Part shown: positions 23,563 through 32,632 of the stretch, in pieces
Numbering within the stretch: the first letter of the stretch is position 1
Layout: every line of letters starts with the position of its first letter
NCBI GenBank assembly: GCA_964575895.1
Contig: CAZNTE010000019.1
Location: forward strand, 1-49,804
Source: Gudongella sp964575895
GTDB taxonomy: Bacteria; Bacillota; Clostridia; Tissierellales; Tissierellaceae
Length of the DNA: 49,804 nucleotides
Reading direction: 5' to 3'
Translations under genes and position numbers: made by a program
Notes under the pieces: model-generated
Told to the model about the DNA's origin: nothing
Databases searched by the model: none
The model's input: the letters and a program-made list of their open reading frames with translations, nothing else

Positions 23563-24810
23563 TTACAATGTAAAATACAATGAAGATAATAAGTAATCTT
23601 CATTGTATTTTTTAGAAAGATTGTATAAGTGATTCTTTATAGGTCTTATACTTAATTTGCCTTCTTTGAATCTACGTAATAAGCTAAGGTATTTAATCTT
23701 TTCATCTTCTGATGATATATCTTTAAAATATCCCCATATATGTTCAATGGCATTGATGCTTTTGCCTATATCTGGCTTTTCTGATAAGGCAAGATCAATC
23801 AATCTGTAAAACTCAATTACAGGGTATCCTTCTTTATTCTTTAGAAGACTCCTTATCAGTTCATAGGTATATGGGGATTTTTCAAGAACACTATACTTAT
23901 ATTTACTCCACTCAATTTCAAGACTCTTTATATGATTATTTAAAATCAGGTTATTACATTTTATTGCTGATAGGTTTTTATCTTTTACTTCAAGCATTAT
24001 ATCTATATTATCCAAAATGTTGCTAATGATGTAATCCTTAAATTCATTTAAATCTATTGTAAAGGAATGAGAACCTGGTGATTTATTTATGTCTTGCTGT
24101 GAATAATGTATTTTCTGTATCCCATCATCACATCCCCAAGTTTTCTTTGCTTCTCTTATCCAATAAGCATCTGTACCTTCACAATTGTTGATCCTATGAT
24201 GTAGATTATCAAAAACCACAGGTGTTTTGATCTTAGATGCAATTTCCATTACATCATTTATATTGTAGCTTTTATCATCATTCTCTATAATAATTCTTTT
24301 TCTGACCCTATCCTCTAGTCTATTAAATGTATTAATAAATCTAGATTTTGCCAATGCCTTATCCCCATACACACCACCTATATGAAGAATTATTTTAGAG
24401 CTATAACCCGTATTAAGTAAGCTCAGTATCTTCACATGACAATTAAGATCTTCTATTGCATTAAATACAACCTGGTCACTGGGAGAGTTTAGCACTGTGT
24501 ACTGTCCTGGATGCATAGAGACTCTCATATTTGAATTTAGTATTTTCACACCAATTCTATGAAATCGATCTTTGAATATCTCATCCCATTTAAGCATATT
24601 AAGCGGACTTGATCCAAAAGGAATTAAGTCAGAAGTTATCCTAAATAATTTTATGTTATTCTGGATATTGTAATCAATTATCTCTTCCAATGAATTCAAA
24701 TTATGTTCAATGACATCTAACAAATTGTCTTCTGTTAAATACTTTTTTGTTATTGTCCTAAAGTTAGATGTAATATTCCCATATGTTAAACATGCGTACC
24801 CAATTCTCAT
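23563..24810 (-). CDS. uvsE: UV DNA damage endonuclease (UvsE/UVDE)
   Basis: Nicks DNA 5' to UV photoproducts and some other lesions, starting an alternative excision repair route. The TIM-barrel family blocks are clear: MRIGYACLTYG at the N-terminus, RITSDLIPFGSS, VSMHPGQYTVLNSP near residues 96-109, LHIGGVYGDK, ENDDKSY and VVFDNLHHRIN. The many His, Glu and Asp residues in these blocks are the metal ligands of the family. At 415 residues it carries a C-terminal extension of about 100 residues beyond the barrel, as several Firmicute versions do. It lies 8 nt after a PAS-GGDEF gene on the same strand. Confidence 0.93.
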   Translation of the reverse strand: MRIGYACLTYGNITSNFRTITKKYLTEDNLLDVIEHNLNSLEEIIDYNIQNNIKLFRITSDLIPFGSSPLNMLKWDEIFKDRFHRIGVKILNSNMRVSMHPGQYTVLNSPSDQVVFNAIEDLNCHVKILSLLNTGYSSKIILHIGGVYGDKALAKSRFINTFNRLEDRVRKRIIIENDDKSYNINDVMEIASKIKTPVVFDNLHHRINNCEGTDAYWIREAKKTWGCDDGIQKIHYSQQDINKSPGSHSFTIDLNEFKDYIISNILDNIDIMLEVKDKNLSAIKCNNLILNNHIKSLEIEWSKYKYSVLEKSPYTYELIRSLLKNKEGYPVIEFYRLIDLALSEKPDIGKSINAIEHIWGYFKDISSEDEKIKYLSLLRRFKEGKLSIRPIKNHLYNLSKKYNEDYLLSSLYFTL

Positions 24811-24818
24811 AAGATCTC

Positions 24819-25805
24819 CTAATATACTATTTTATTCTTTCCAGTTTTCTTTGCTTCATAAAGTTTCTTATCTGCTTCGTTAATATATTCTTTTATATTC
24901 TCACCAAAGTACTCTTTAATGCCACCACTGATAGTTAATTTTATGCCTTCTTTAAAATTATATTCTTCAACTTTTTTTCTGATTCTATCACCAATGACTA
25001 AAGCATCAATACCTTTTGTATAGGGTAAAACTAATAAAAACTCCTCCCCACCATATCTACCAACAGCATCTGTTTTTCTAAGACTTCTTCTAATTACCTT
25101 CCCAATATCAGTTAATACAAGATCTCCAACTACGTGTCCTTTGGTATCGTTAATAGCCTTAAAATCGTCAATATCAAACATAATAATCGAAAGCTCTTCT
25201 TTGAATTTTTGACTTTCATCCATCTTAAGTCTTAAAAACTCATAAATTGCTCTGTGATTCTTAAGTTTAGTTAAATCATCTGTCATTGATAGTTTTTCAA
25301 GTTCTTTATTCTTTTGTTCCAATGCTTCTTCCATAATTTTCTTCTGAGTTATATCAAAGACGATACCCGCTATTAAAATTGGCTTACCTGATTCATCTCT
25401 CTTTGTTATAGCTCCTCTATCATAGTACCACCTATACGAACCATCCTTAGCTTTAATCCTATACTCAACCTCATATACTGGACTATCGCCATAAAGGTGA
25501 CTCTTCATAGCCTCCATGGCTTTCTGAAAGTCATCCTTATGAAGCTTATCAGTAAAAAACTGATAATTTACTTTTTTTGGCACTTCATCTTCTTCATAAC
25601 CTAAGGCTTTAATTTTTAATGGATTAAAAGTAACTGAATTAGTTTCAAAATCCCAATACCAATTTCCTAGGTTACCAGTCCAAGGAAAATCTAGAGTAAC
25701 TGAATTTTCTTTTTCAACTAGTAATTGTTCGTTTAATATTTCCAGTTCTCTGATTCTTTTTATTAAAGAATCCCTATCTAAATTACCATAATCCATTTTA
25801 CTCAT
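24819..25805 (-). CDS. PAS-GGDEF diguanylate cyclase
   Basis: Makes cyclic di-GMP from two GTP. An N-terminal coiled segment is followed by a PAS domain at about residues 40-160 (with a PAC-like RIKAKDGSYRWYYDRGAI) and a GGDEF domain at about 170-328. The catalytic signature is RYGGEEF, an active variant, preceded by MFDIDDFKAINDTKGH. No I-site RxxD is obvious before the signature. It is cytoplasmic, with no membrane helices. The ATG at 25805 touches its AAAGG ribosome site, so the Met three codons later (25796) may be the true start. It follows the glucosaminidase gene by 3 nt, an unusual pairing with a wall enzyme. Confidence 0.92.
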   Translation of the reverse strand: MSKMDYGNLDRDSLIKRIRELEILNEQLLVEKENSVTLDFPWTGNLGNWYWDFETNSVTFNPLKIKALGYEEDEVPKKVNYQFFTDKLHKDDFQKAMEAMKSHLYGDSPVYEVEYRIKAKDGSYRWYYDRGAITKRDESGKPILIAGIVFDITQKKIMEEALEQKNKELEKLSMTDDLTKLKNHRAIYEFLRLKMDESQKFKEELSIIMFDIDDFKAINDTKGHVVGDLVLTDIGKVIRRSLRKTDAVGRYGGEEFLLVLPYTKGIDALVIGDRIRKKVEEYNFKEGIKLTISGGIKEYFGENIKEYINEADKKLYEAKKTGKNKIVY

Positions 25806-25808
25806 CCT

Positions 25809-27899
25809 TTATAATTTCATTTTATCTAATTCCTTCAAATTATATCTTTTTATTATATCCATAAGTTTCAAAGGATACTCTGGATCTGTGGCATATCCAG
25901 CTCTTCTTATAGCCCAAGTCCCCATGGTTGAATCATACATTACATCTCTAAAAATTCCATATCTTTGAGCATTAAGTAATAATGCTTTATGATCGTCCCA
26001 ACTTTCCTTAGGATCATTGTAGGCCCGAAACTTATCATCTATTCTATAGGTTACACCATTGTATACTTCCCAAGTATTAGAAATGACATATCCATTACTG
26101 CCAGTACCTTTTATACCAAATAGATTCTTAGAGTTTTTTCCTGTATACTTATCAGTAGGAACATATTGTCCCCAACCGGTTTCTAAAATTGCTTGAGCTG
26201 TTTGAATAGCACCTGACATACCAGTCTTTAGAAAAGACTCTCTAGCTAATTTTGAAGCAAATCCTTGAAATTGATCTTTAGGTACAATTGTTGTAGGTCC
26301 GTATATTTTACCCATATATACTCTAAAACTTACATTTTCACTAGTTATTCTTCTACCATTATAACTCCCACTCACATTTATAGTCCAGTTCCCATCATCA
26401 TTAATTACAGGAGAGAATACAGCAAAATCCTTATCTTGATCAATACTAATAGTTTTAGATTTTCCATTTGAATTCTTTAATGAAAATACTATATCCTCTA
26501 GATTTACATTAGATCTGTACTTTATCTCTGTACTACCAGTGATAACCTGATCAGGTCCAATTCCTAATAATTGTATCAAAGGTGTTCCATCAACATATAT
26601 TTGTATAGGATTACTCCTAATCACATTATTTCTTGTATCAAGTACCTCAACTAACAAATCATGTTTCCCACTGTATTCAGGCCCTGGAAACCATATAATT
26701 TCTCCATATGGTATTGTTTTCAATATTTCTTCCTTATTTGTACTTCCATTGATTAGAATATATCTAGTTTCATTTACATTAAAGTTTCTATAAGCGCTTA
26801 ATCGTGTTGGATTTTTTATAGTACTATTAATCTTAACACCGCTTAAAGAAAGTTTTTTTTCTGATTTAATAGTAAAGTTAATCATAGATGACTTAAATTC
26901 ATTAAAAGACTGGTCATAAGCAACTATTTGTAAATTATATACTCCTTGATTTTCAAAAGATGGAGAGAATACTTTAGTTAAATATGGGTCTTCCTTATCG
27001 TAAACAAACTCTCTTCCATTTGTTAAGTTATTAAATATATATTTCACTGAATGAGCATTGAAGTTTATACCTGGAGTAATGCTTACACTATCAGTATACT
27101 CTTCAAAGTCCTTTATCCCATTTATATTGATAATTGGCTTAACATTTACAGTAATAGGAACAGCATCCGCTGCTAACAATCTGTTATTGCTATCGTATAT
27201 AGCAGCAACTATAATCTTTTCACCATTATCTTCCATACTAGGGACATAATAGACTGTATTAAGATCTATAGCTGCTTTCCCAACTATAAATCCTGTATGG
27301 TCATCCCGATTCATTAACAAGAGTCTTAGTTCATTTCCTTCACTTATATATCCATTAGGGAAATCTACTGACACTGGAATTCTTCCAGATATAGTCTGAT
27401 TATTGGTTATAGAACTTATCTTTAATGAATAAAAGGGCACTACATCACTATATTTTTGAGAGTCTATAATAACACTTCTACTGGAATTATCCCAATCTAT
27501 ACTAACTCCTAGTGCATTTGCGATTAATCGTATTGGTACAAAAGTCCTATCAATAAGTGGTATTATTTTTGGAGCAATATCACTTACTCCATAACTTTTG
27601 CCCTTATCATATTGAATTAGTTGACTACCGATTTTTAACATTACACTCTTATCATCTTTATTAACTATTACGGTTCTTGTTTCATTAATCCACTGAACTT
27701 CAGCTCCTAACTCCTCAGAAATAAATCTTAGGGGAACTAAAGTCCTTCCATTTTCTATTATTGGAGCGTCTGTTGGAATAACTTCCTTCCCATCAAGAAT
27801 AATGGATATTTTACTAACACTTGAAGCTTGAATATTTTCAGGACTTGTTAAAATAACCAATGTCATAACCACTAATAATAAAATAATATTTTTTCTCAT
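25809..27899 (-). CDS. Secreted glucosaminidase with copper-amine-oxidase-like N-terminal domain
   Basis: A 696-residue exported wall enzyme. Residues 1-25 form a signal peptide. Two copies of the copper amine oxidase N-terminal-like motif follow at about 35-148 (NGRTLVPLRFISEELGAEV, then DRTFVPIRLIANALGV), a module thought to hold proteins at the cell surface. The middle has several Ig-like beta segments. The last 158 residues are a GH73-type glucosaminidase with the probable catalytic Glu573 in AILETGWGQ and the conserved NLFGIKGTG and YATDPEYPLKL blocks. It would cut peptidoglycan glycan strands during growth or separation. The ATG at 27899 has AAAGGAG upstream, and the next gene starts 3 nt after its stop. 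Confidence 0.92.
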   Translation of the reverse strand: MRKNIILLLVVMTLVILTSPENIQASSVSKISIILDGKEVIPTDAPIIENGRTLVPLRFISEELGAEVQWINETRTVIVNKDDKSVMLKIGSQLIQYDKGKSYGVSDIAPKIIPLIDRTFVPIRLIANALGVSIDWDNSSRSVIIDSQKYSDVVPFYSLKISSITNNQTISGRIPVSVDFPNGYISEGNELRLLLMNRDDHTGFIVGKAAIDLNTVYYVPSMEDNGEKIIVAAIYDSNNRLLAADAVPITVNVKPIININGIKDFEEYTDSVSITPGINFNAHSVKYIFNNLTNGREFVYDKEDPYLTKVFSPSFENQGVYNLQIVAYDQSFNEFKSSMINFTIKSEKKLSLSGVKINSTIKNPTRLSAYRNFNVNETRYILINGSTNKEEILKTIPYGEIIWFPGPEYSGKHDLLVEVLDTRNNVIRSNPIQIYVDGTPLIQLLGIGPDQVITGSTEIKYRSNVNLEDIVFSLKNSNGKSKTISIDQDKDFAVFSPVINDDGNWTINVSGSYNGRRITSENVSFRVYMGKIYGPTTIVPKDQFQGFASKLARESFLKTGMSGAIQTAQAILETGWGQYVPTDKYTGKNSKNLFGIKGTGSNGYVISNTWEVYNGVTYRIDDKFRAYNDPKESWDDHKALLLNAQRYGIFRDVMYDSTMGTWAIRRAGYATDPEYPLKLMDIIKRYNLKELDKMKL

Positions 27900-27952
27900 C
27901 TAAATTCTCCTTTGGCTTAACACTTACTTTATGTGCATATACTACTTGTTAA

Positions 27953-29125
27953 CTAATCCCATTGAAGAAGGCGTCTCTCTCCCTCTAAACTCTTTATTTC
28001 ACTTATATCTTGGCTTACCTCTATTACACCCTTATAATTTCCATCTCTATCTCTAAGAGCAAAGTACTGAATTAATATTTTTTTACCTTTTATAGTTAAC
28101 CAAAATGTTGCTGAATCTCTTTCTCCTTTTCTTAGGGCTTCTACTATCTCTTCTACTATGTGTACACTATCTGGTGGATGACAGTTACTAACATCTCTGC
28201 CTATTATAGCCTTTGACCTTGGGAATATTCTGTCTTTTGGTCTTGTGAAAAATCTAACTTTGTTGTTCTCATCTACAAATGTCATATCTACTGGAAGAGT
28301 ATTGAAAATCATCTGGATCTGTTCCAAGGTTAACTCTCCAGTATCAGTACTAAATAAGCTATCTTTAAAAATAATTTCTTCCTCTTGAAGATCCTCTTGT
28401 GAAAATTCTTTTTGGATAAATGGAAATTCATACTCAAGACTTTGTTTATGCATCTCATACCATTCGTTTTCATTCAAAACTTCACATGCTGCAGGAAATA
28501 GTATTAACTCTTCTTTTTTTACCACACCTAGAATCCCAAAAAATAATTGTGCTATTCCCACATTTACATTATGATCATCACTATTTGGATCCCTTAAAAG
28601 TTTAAGGGCATTATCAACTTGCTCCTTCACTTCATCATGCAGAGCCCACATAATAGATAAACCATTGAACTTATCCATTTTCCTCTCCAAATATGGAAAC
28701 AATATATTTTCTTTTTTTGTGTAGTGAGGAAAAAATTCCTTTAACTCTTCAATTTTTGGAATTAGTTTTTCTCTACGAATTCTAGAAGTGGGTTCTTTAA
28801 CAATAGTCTTGATTTCATCTGTTTTCCTTTTTAAAGCCTCATTTTCTAAGATCAGATCCAACAGAAAATTATCATTTTTGGGTTTTTGATAAGTATGGTT
28901 TGACAAACTCTCATAAAACACATTTATTATCTTATCTAAAAACTCTAATATACTAGACTCATTATATCCTTCACTAAGTAGTCCATGAAAGATTTCAAAT
29001 GCGTCCTGGGGCAATACTGAATGTATTTCATCCTTATATTCTAAATATAGACTTCTACCATCTTCTCTATTGTTTAATCTTTCAATATACTCTATCAATC
29101 GTGATATTCTTGGGCTTCTATCCAT
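27953..29125 (-). CDS. DUF438 / hemerythrin-like / PAS domain protein
   Basis: A 390-residue cytoplasmic protein. The N-terminal part (about 1-75) matches DUF438, the middle (about 90-230) has a hemerythrin-like HHE pattern with HYTKKENILFPYLERK and later KKEELILFPAACEV, and the C-terminus (about 265-385) is a PAS domain. In relatives the His/Glu-rich four-helix part binds a diiron or haem centre and the PAS senses redox or gas; no output domain is present here, so it may pass the signal through a partner. It is first of five packed genes including a diguanylate cyclase, which may be that partner (inference). Confidence 0.85.
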   Translation of the reverse strand: MDRSPRISRLIEYIERLNNREDGRSLYLEYKDEIHSVLPQDAFEIFHGLLSEGYNESSILEFLDKIINVFYESLSNHTYQKPKNDNFLLDLILENEALKRKTDEIKTIVKEPTSRIRREKLIPKIEELKEFFPHYTKKENILFPYLERKMDKFNGLSIMWALHDEVKEQVDNALKLLRDPNSDDHNVNVGIAQLFFGILGVVKKEELILFPAACEVLNENEWYEMHKQSLEYEFPFIQKEFSQEDLQEEEIIFKDSLFSTDTGELTLEQIQMIFNTLPVDMTFVDENNKVRFFTRPKDRIFPRSKAIIGRDVSNCHPPDSVHIVEEIVEALRKGERDSATFWLTIKGKKILIQYFALRDRDGNYKGVIEVSQDISEIKSLEGERRLLQWD

Positions 29126-29187
29126 CTGAGTTCCTCCTAGTCCTTGATAGGTTAATTATATCCTAAACTAACCTTATTTACAAAGAA

Positions 29188-29223
29188 AAGAGACTCCATC
29201 TAATTAAGTAGATAAAGCCTCTT
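29188..29223 (-). terminator. Terminator after the acetyltransferase gene
   Basis: AAGAG (29188-29192) and ATCTA (29198-29202) pair with TAGAT (29209-29213) and CTCTT (29219-29223), with mismatches between the two helices. On the minus strand a short T-run follows. It touches the stop codon of the gene at 29222. Confidence 0.6.
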
Positions 29224-29758
29224 AGTAGGTATTCAAATACTCCTCTCTTGTCATTGAATAGCAACAATCATCAAAGATTTCTCCACGCTGAGTTACTGTT
29301 GAACACCTTAGTACCCCTTCAAATTTAAATCCGCACTTACTAATTACACTTTTTGATCTTTCATTAAAGGAGTAATGGTATACAGATAATATCGAAGCAT
29401 TCATTCTTTCAAATGCATACTTTATTACTGCTCTTGCAGCCTCAGTTGCATAACCTTGACCCCAGTAATCTTCTCCCAGAACATATCCCATCATACAAGC
29501 AGATTTATTCTCCCTCTTTCTGTCCTTATGTAATCCAATTGAACCTATAACTTTTGATTTTTCCTTAAGTTCAATAGCCCAAACCTCATCACTCTTGACA
29601 AAATTGTTTAGTAAATTAAGTGATTCTTCCTTAGTTTTGTGAAACTCCCACCCCGCATTAGGTCCTACATTGGGATTTTTAGCATATTCAAAAAAATCAT
29701 TTAAATCACTTAATTTGAATCTCCTAAGGATTAGTCTATCAGTTATTATTCTGTTCAT
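29222..29758 (-). CDS. GNAT acetyltransferase (RimJ/RimL-like)
   Basis: A 178-residue acetyl-CoA-dependent N-acetyltransferase. It opens with ITDRLILRRFKLSDLNDF, the usual RimJ/RimL-type start, and the acetyl-CoA loop is YVLGEDYWGQGYATEAARAV near residues 86-105. The C-terminal NERSKSVISKCGFKFEG is also typical. Substrates in this group range from ribosomal proteins to small amines and antibiotics, so none can be assigned. The ATG at 29758 is preferred because AGGTGG lies nine bases upstream; the longer frame starts inside the end of the ZIP gene region. It follows the ZIP transporter gene closely and is probably co-transcribed. Confidence 0.9.
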   Translation of the reverse strand: MNRIITDRLILRRFKLSDLNDFFEYAKNPNVGPNAGWEFHKTKEESLNLLNNFVKSDEVWAIELKEKSKVIGSIGLHKDRKRENKSACMMGYVLGEDYWGQGYATEAARAVIKYAFERMNASILSVYHYSFNERSKSVISKCGFKFEGVLRCSTVTQRGEIFDDCCYSMTREEYLNTY

Positions 29759-29780
29759 ATATTCACACCACCTCATCACC

Positions 29781-30590
29781 TTATAAGACTATTAAACTAA
29801 TGGCCATAAGCATCATCCCAGCTATCATTCCATAAATAGCCACATGATGTTCTCCATATTTCTCAGCAGTTGGTAATAATTCGTCTAAAGAAATATAAAC
29901 CATAATACCAGCAACAGCTGCGAAAATTATTCCAAACATTCTCTCATCAAAAAAGTTCAATAGTAAGAAGTAACCAACAATTGCACCTATGGGTTCAGAT
30001 AATCCAGAAATAAATGAATATTTGAAAGCCTTCCTCTTGCTACCAGTTGCAAAGTATATTGGTACTGATACAGCTATACCTTCCGGAATATTATGTATTG
30101 CAATTGCTATAGCAATACTAATACCCAATGATGGATCCTGTAATGCACTTATAAAGGTTGCTAGTCCCTCTGGGAAGTTGTGAATTGCTATAGCTAATGC
30201 TGAAAAAACTCCCATTCTCATAAGTTCTGCATTCTCATCAGGGGCTTCCTTCATTTCTTTAACATCTCTCATTTCATGAGGATTTTCACCAGAAGGTACA
30301 AATTTATCAATTAATCCAATTATTGCAATCCCAGCAAAAAAAGCTATGGTAGTAACTAACAATCCCATAGTGTCACCATATATTAAAGTTAGTGATTCTC
30401 TTGCTTTAGCAAATATTTCTACAAAGGAAACATATATCATGACACCCGCCGAAAATCCTAAGGCTGCTGATAGAAATCTCTTATTTGTCTGTTTTGTGTA
30501 AAATGCCAGGGCACTACCTATACCTGTAGATAACCCAGCAAATAAAGTTAATAAAAATGCAAATAGTATACTAGAATTTGATATGTCCAT
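29781..30590 (-). CDS. ZIP family divalent metal transporter (ZupT-like)
   Basis: A 269-residue membrane protein with eight helices, importing zinc or other divalent metals such as iron or manganese. The two metal-site motifs are present in helices 4 and 5: HNFPEGLATF near residues 138-147 and HNIPEGIAVS near 167-176. A His/Glu-containing cytoplasmic loop (GENPHEMRDVKEMKEAPDEN) lies between helices 3 and 4. The ATG at 30590 follows GGAGG. An inverted repeat CTTTATGG/CCATAAAG in the short upstream region could be a metal-dependent operator. The window also has Fur-like boxes and a zinc-free S4, consistent with metal limitation control. Confidence 0.93.
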   Translation of the reverse strand: MDISNSSILFAFLLTLFAGLSTGIGSALAFYTKQTNKRFLSAALGFSAGVMIYVSFVEIFAKARESLTLIYGDTMGLLVTTIAFFAGIAIIGLIDKFVPSGENPHEMRDVKEMKEAPDENAELMRMGVFSALAIAIHNFPEGLATFISALQDPSLGISIAIAIAIHNIPEGIAVSVPIYFATGSKRKAFKYSFISGLSEPIGAIVGYFLLLNFFDERMFGIIFAAVAGIMVYISLDELLPTAEKYGEHHVAIYGMIAGMMLMAISLIVL

Positions 30591-30608
30591 ATTTCCTCCA
30601 TTTTATTC

Positions 30609-30633
30609 CTTTATGGAATATATTACCATAAAG
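30609..30633. promoter_or_regulatory. Inverted repeat upstream of the ZIP transporter
   Basis: CTTTATGG, a 9-nt AT-rich spacer, CCATAAAG: perfect 8-bp arms, 19-43 nt before the ZIP start codon. It could be an operator or an RNA hairpin near the ribosome site. It has no T-run directly after it, so it is not a terminator. Confidence 0.5.
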
Positions 30634-30657
30634 TCATTGCTCATTAAAGTATGTTTT

Positions 30658-32442
30658 TCAATTATCTTTACAATAATTCATATTTACAACATCAACAAAA
30701 ACTTTAGCAATGTCTGGGTCGAATTGCGTACCCGCATTTTTACGAATTTCTTCAATGGCTTCTTCCTTGCTAAGTTTTCTTCTATACGTTTTTTCAGTTC
30801 TCATTGCATCGTATGCATCCAGTATTGAAACAATTCTAGAAAGTAGTGGTATTTCTTCTCCTTTTAATCCCACTGGATATCCTAACCCATCCCATCTCTC
30901 ATGGTGAGAAATTATATAATCAGCCATAGAAGCTAATTCAAGAGATGCCATAGCTATTCTGTATCCCATCTCAGGATGCTTTTTTATCATTTCCCACTCT
31001 TCATTGGTCAAGGGATCTGTTTTATTCAATATATCTGTTTCTATACTTATTTTACCAATATCATGTATTGATGAAAGGGTAACTAGTTTCTCAAGAGTAT
31101 CATCATTCATACCTAATGCTTTTCCTATATTTTCTGCTAAACACTCGATATTTTCATCCCCATGATTGCCTTCATTTACAATTCCTGATAGTTTCTTCCT
31201 TATACTATTAATAATTGTACTGTGAGTACTCTTGTGGTTGAATAGTTTATTCTTATACATCTGGTCTTCGGCCAACTTAATTACATCCTCCAAGTCTTCA
31301 CTTATGGAATTCATGGTTTCAATTCCCAGGGATATACTTATGTTGTAATTTGAATCCTTTGAAGTTTCATTATATTCATTACATTCTTTCAGAATTCTAT
31401 CAACTACTATTTCTCCTATGTTATTTTCAGTTGATGGCAAAAATACAACAAATTCATCTCCGCCAGTTCTAGTAATTATATCAGTGCTTCTTACGCATTT
31501 CTGTAATATTTTTGCTGTATCTATTATTAACTGGTCTCCCAGTTCATGACCAAAAGCATCATTGATTAATTTTAAACCGTTAATATCTCCAACAATTACT
31601 GATATAGGTAAACTCTCCTCCCTGGCTATTCTGTCTATAGTCATGGAATAGTACCTTCTGTTATATAAGCCTGTCATTGAATCATGGAAAGTTAAGAAAT
31701 TAATCTCTTCTTCTCTTTTTTTCTGTTCTGATATATCTACTATTATCCCCTCTAAATACTTCAAATTTCCTCTTTCATCAAATATTGGTTGCCCCTGCTC
31801 ATAAACCCACTTTACTTGTCCATTTTTCATGATTATTTCATATTCTATTTTAATCAATTCCTTATTCTCAACAGCATTAACCCACTTGCTTTTTACTGAG
31901 TCTCTATACTTTTCTACAATTATATTATTAAAAGACTGTTCATTATTCATAATAAGTTCATTATGCTTATATCCAGTAACTGCTTCACATCCCTGAGATA
32001 TATACTCCATAGTCCAGTTATCATCAAATCTACACTTGTAAACCATAACTGGCAAATTACTTAAGAGTTCAGTTCCAATATTAGCATCTATATTACTAAT
32101 TATAGATTTAACTTTAGAAAAATCAAATAACAAGACAACATAATCTTCCTGTTTATATATTATTATAGGATAATTATTGTTCCTAATACTTAAAGTCTTT
32201 TCAATTTCTTTGCCAATATCAATTGAATCTTTAATATCATAAATCATATCGCATAGTTCTTTGTGATTAATACTTAAAAGATCAGACCCATATAAATCCC
32301 TTGAATTTTCAAAATGATCAGTAAATATCTTATTATAATCAACAATTTCACAGTAAGTAGACCCATCTACTTCAATGGGATTAATTACTATATAACCATA
32401 TCCAATTTTCTCCATTATTGACTTTCTTACTCTATTGATCAT
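30658..32442 (-). CDS. PAS-GGDEF-HD-GYP protein (c-di-GMP synthesis and hydrolysis)
   Basis: A 594-residue cytoplasmic protein. A poorly conserved N-terminal PAS-like region (to about 120) and a clear PAS at about 125-245 are followed by GGDEF at about 250-405 (RTGGDEFVVFLP, intact) and HD-GYP at about 415-590 (HDIGKISI, HPEMGYRIA, HHERWDGLGYP). Both catalytic domains look active, so it may either make or destroy c-di-GMP depending on the PAS signal, or one domain may be dominant. The ATG at 32442 follows GAGGAG; a second Met lies nine codons later. Its stop is 68 nt from the ZIP start. Confidence 0.93.
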   Translation of the reverse strand: MINRVRKSIMEKIGYGYIVINPIEVDGSTYCEIVDYNKIFTDHFENSRDLYGSDLLSINHKELCDMIYDIKDSIDIGKEIEKTLSIRNNNYPIIIYKQEDYVVLLFDFSKVKSIISNIDANIGTELLSNLPVMVYKCRFDDNWTMEYISQGCEAVTGYKHNELIMNNEQSFNNIIVEKYRDSVKSKWVNAVENKELIKIEYEIIMKNGQVKWVYEQGQPIFDERGNLKYLEGIIVDISEQKKREEEINFLTFHDSMTGLYNRRYYSMTIDRIAREESLPISVIVGDINGLKLINDAFGHELGDQLIIDTAKILQKCVRSTDIITRTGGDEFVVFLPSTENNIGEIVVDRILKECNEYNETSKDSNYNISISLGIETMNSISEDLEDVIKLAEDQMYKNKLFNHKSTHSTIINSIRKKLSGIVNEGNHGDENIECLAENIGKALGMNDDTLEKLVTLSSIHDIGKISIETDILNKTDPLTNEEWEMIKKHPEMGYRIAMASLELASMADYIISHHERWDGLGYPVGLKGEEIPLLSRIVSILDAYDAMRTEKTYRRKLSKEEAIEEIRKNAGTQFDPDIAKVFVDVVNMNYCKDN

Positions 32443-32632
32443 CCTAAAAACTCCTCAAGTTATGGATTCTATACTTTATTTTACCCATATTTACAAATTG
32501 CTACCCTTTAATTATTTATTTTACTAAAAGACTTTCACAAAACTTTCACATCAATTTATATAATTGTAATATATTAGCATTATTTTTATGATATACTAAC
32601 TATTAGAAAATTTGAGAGGAGTAAGATAAAAA

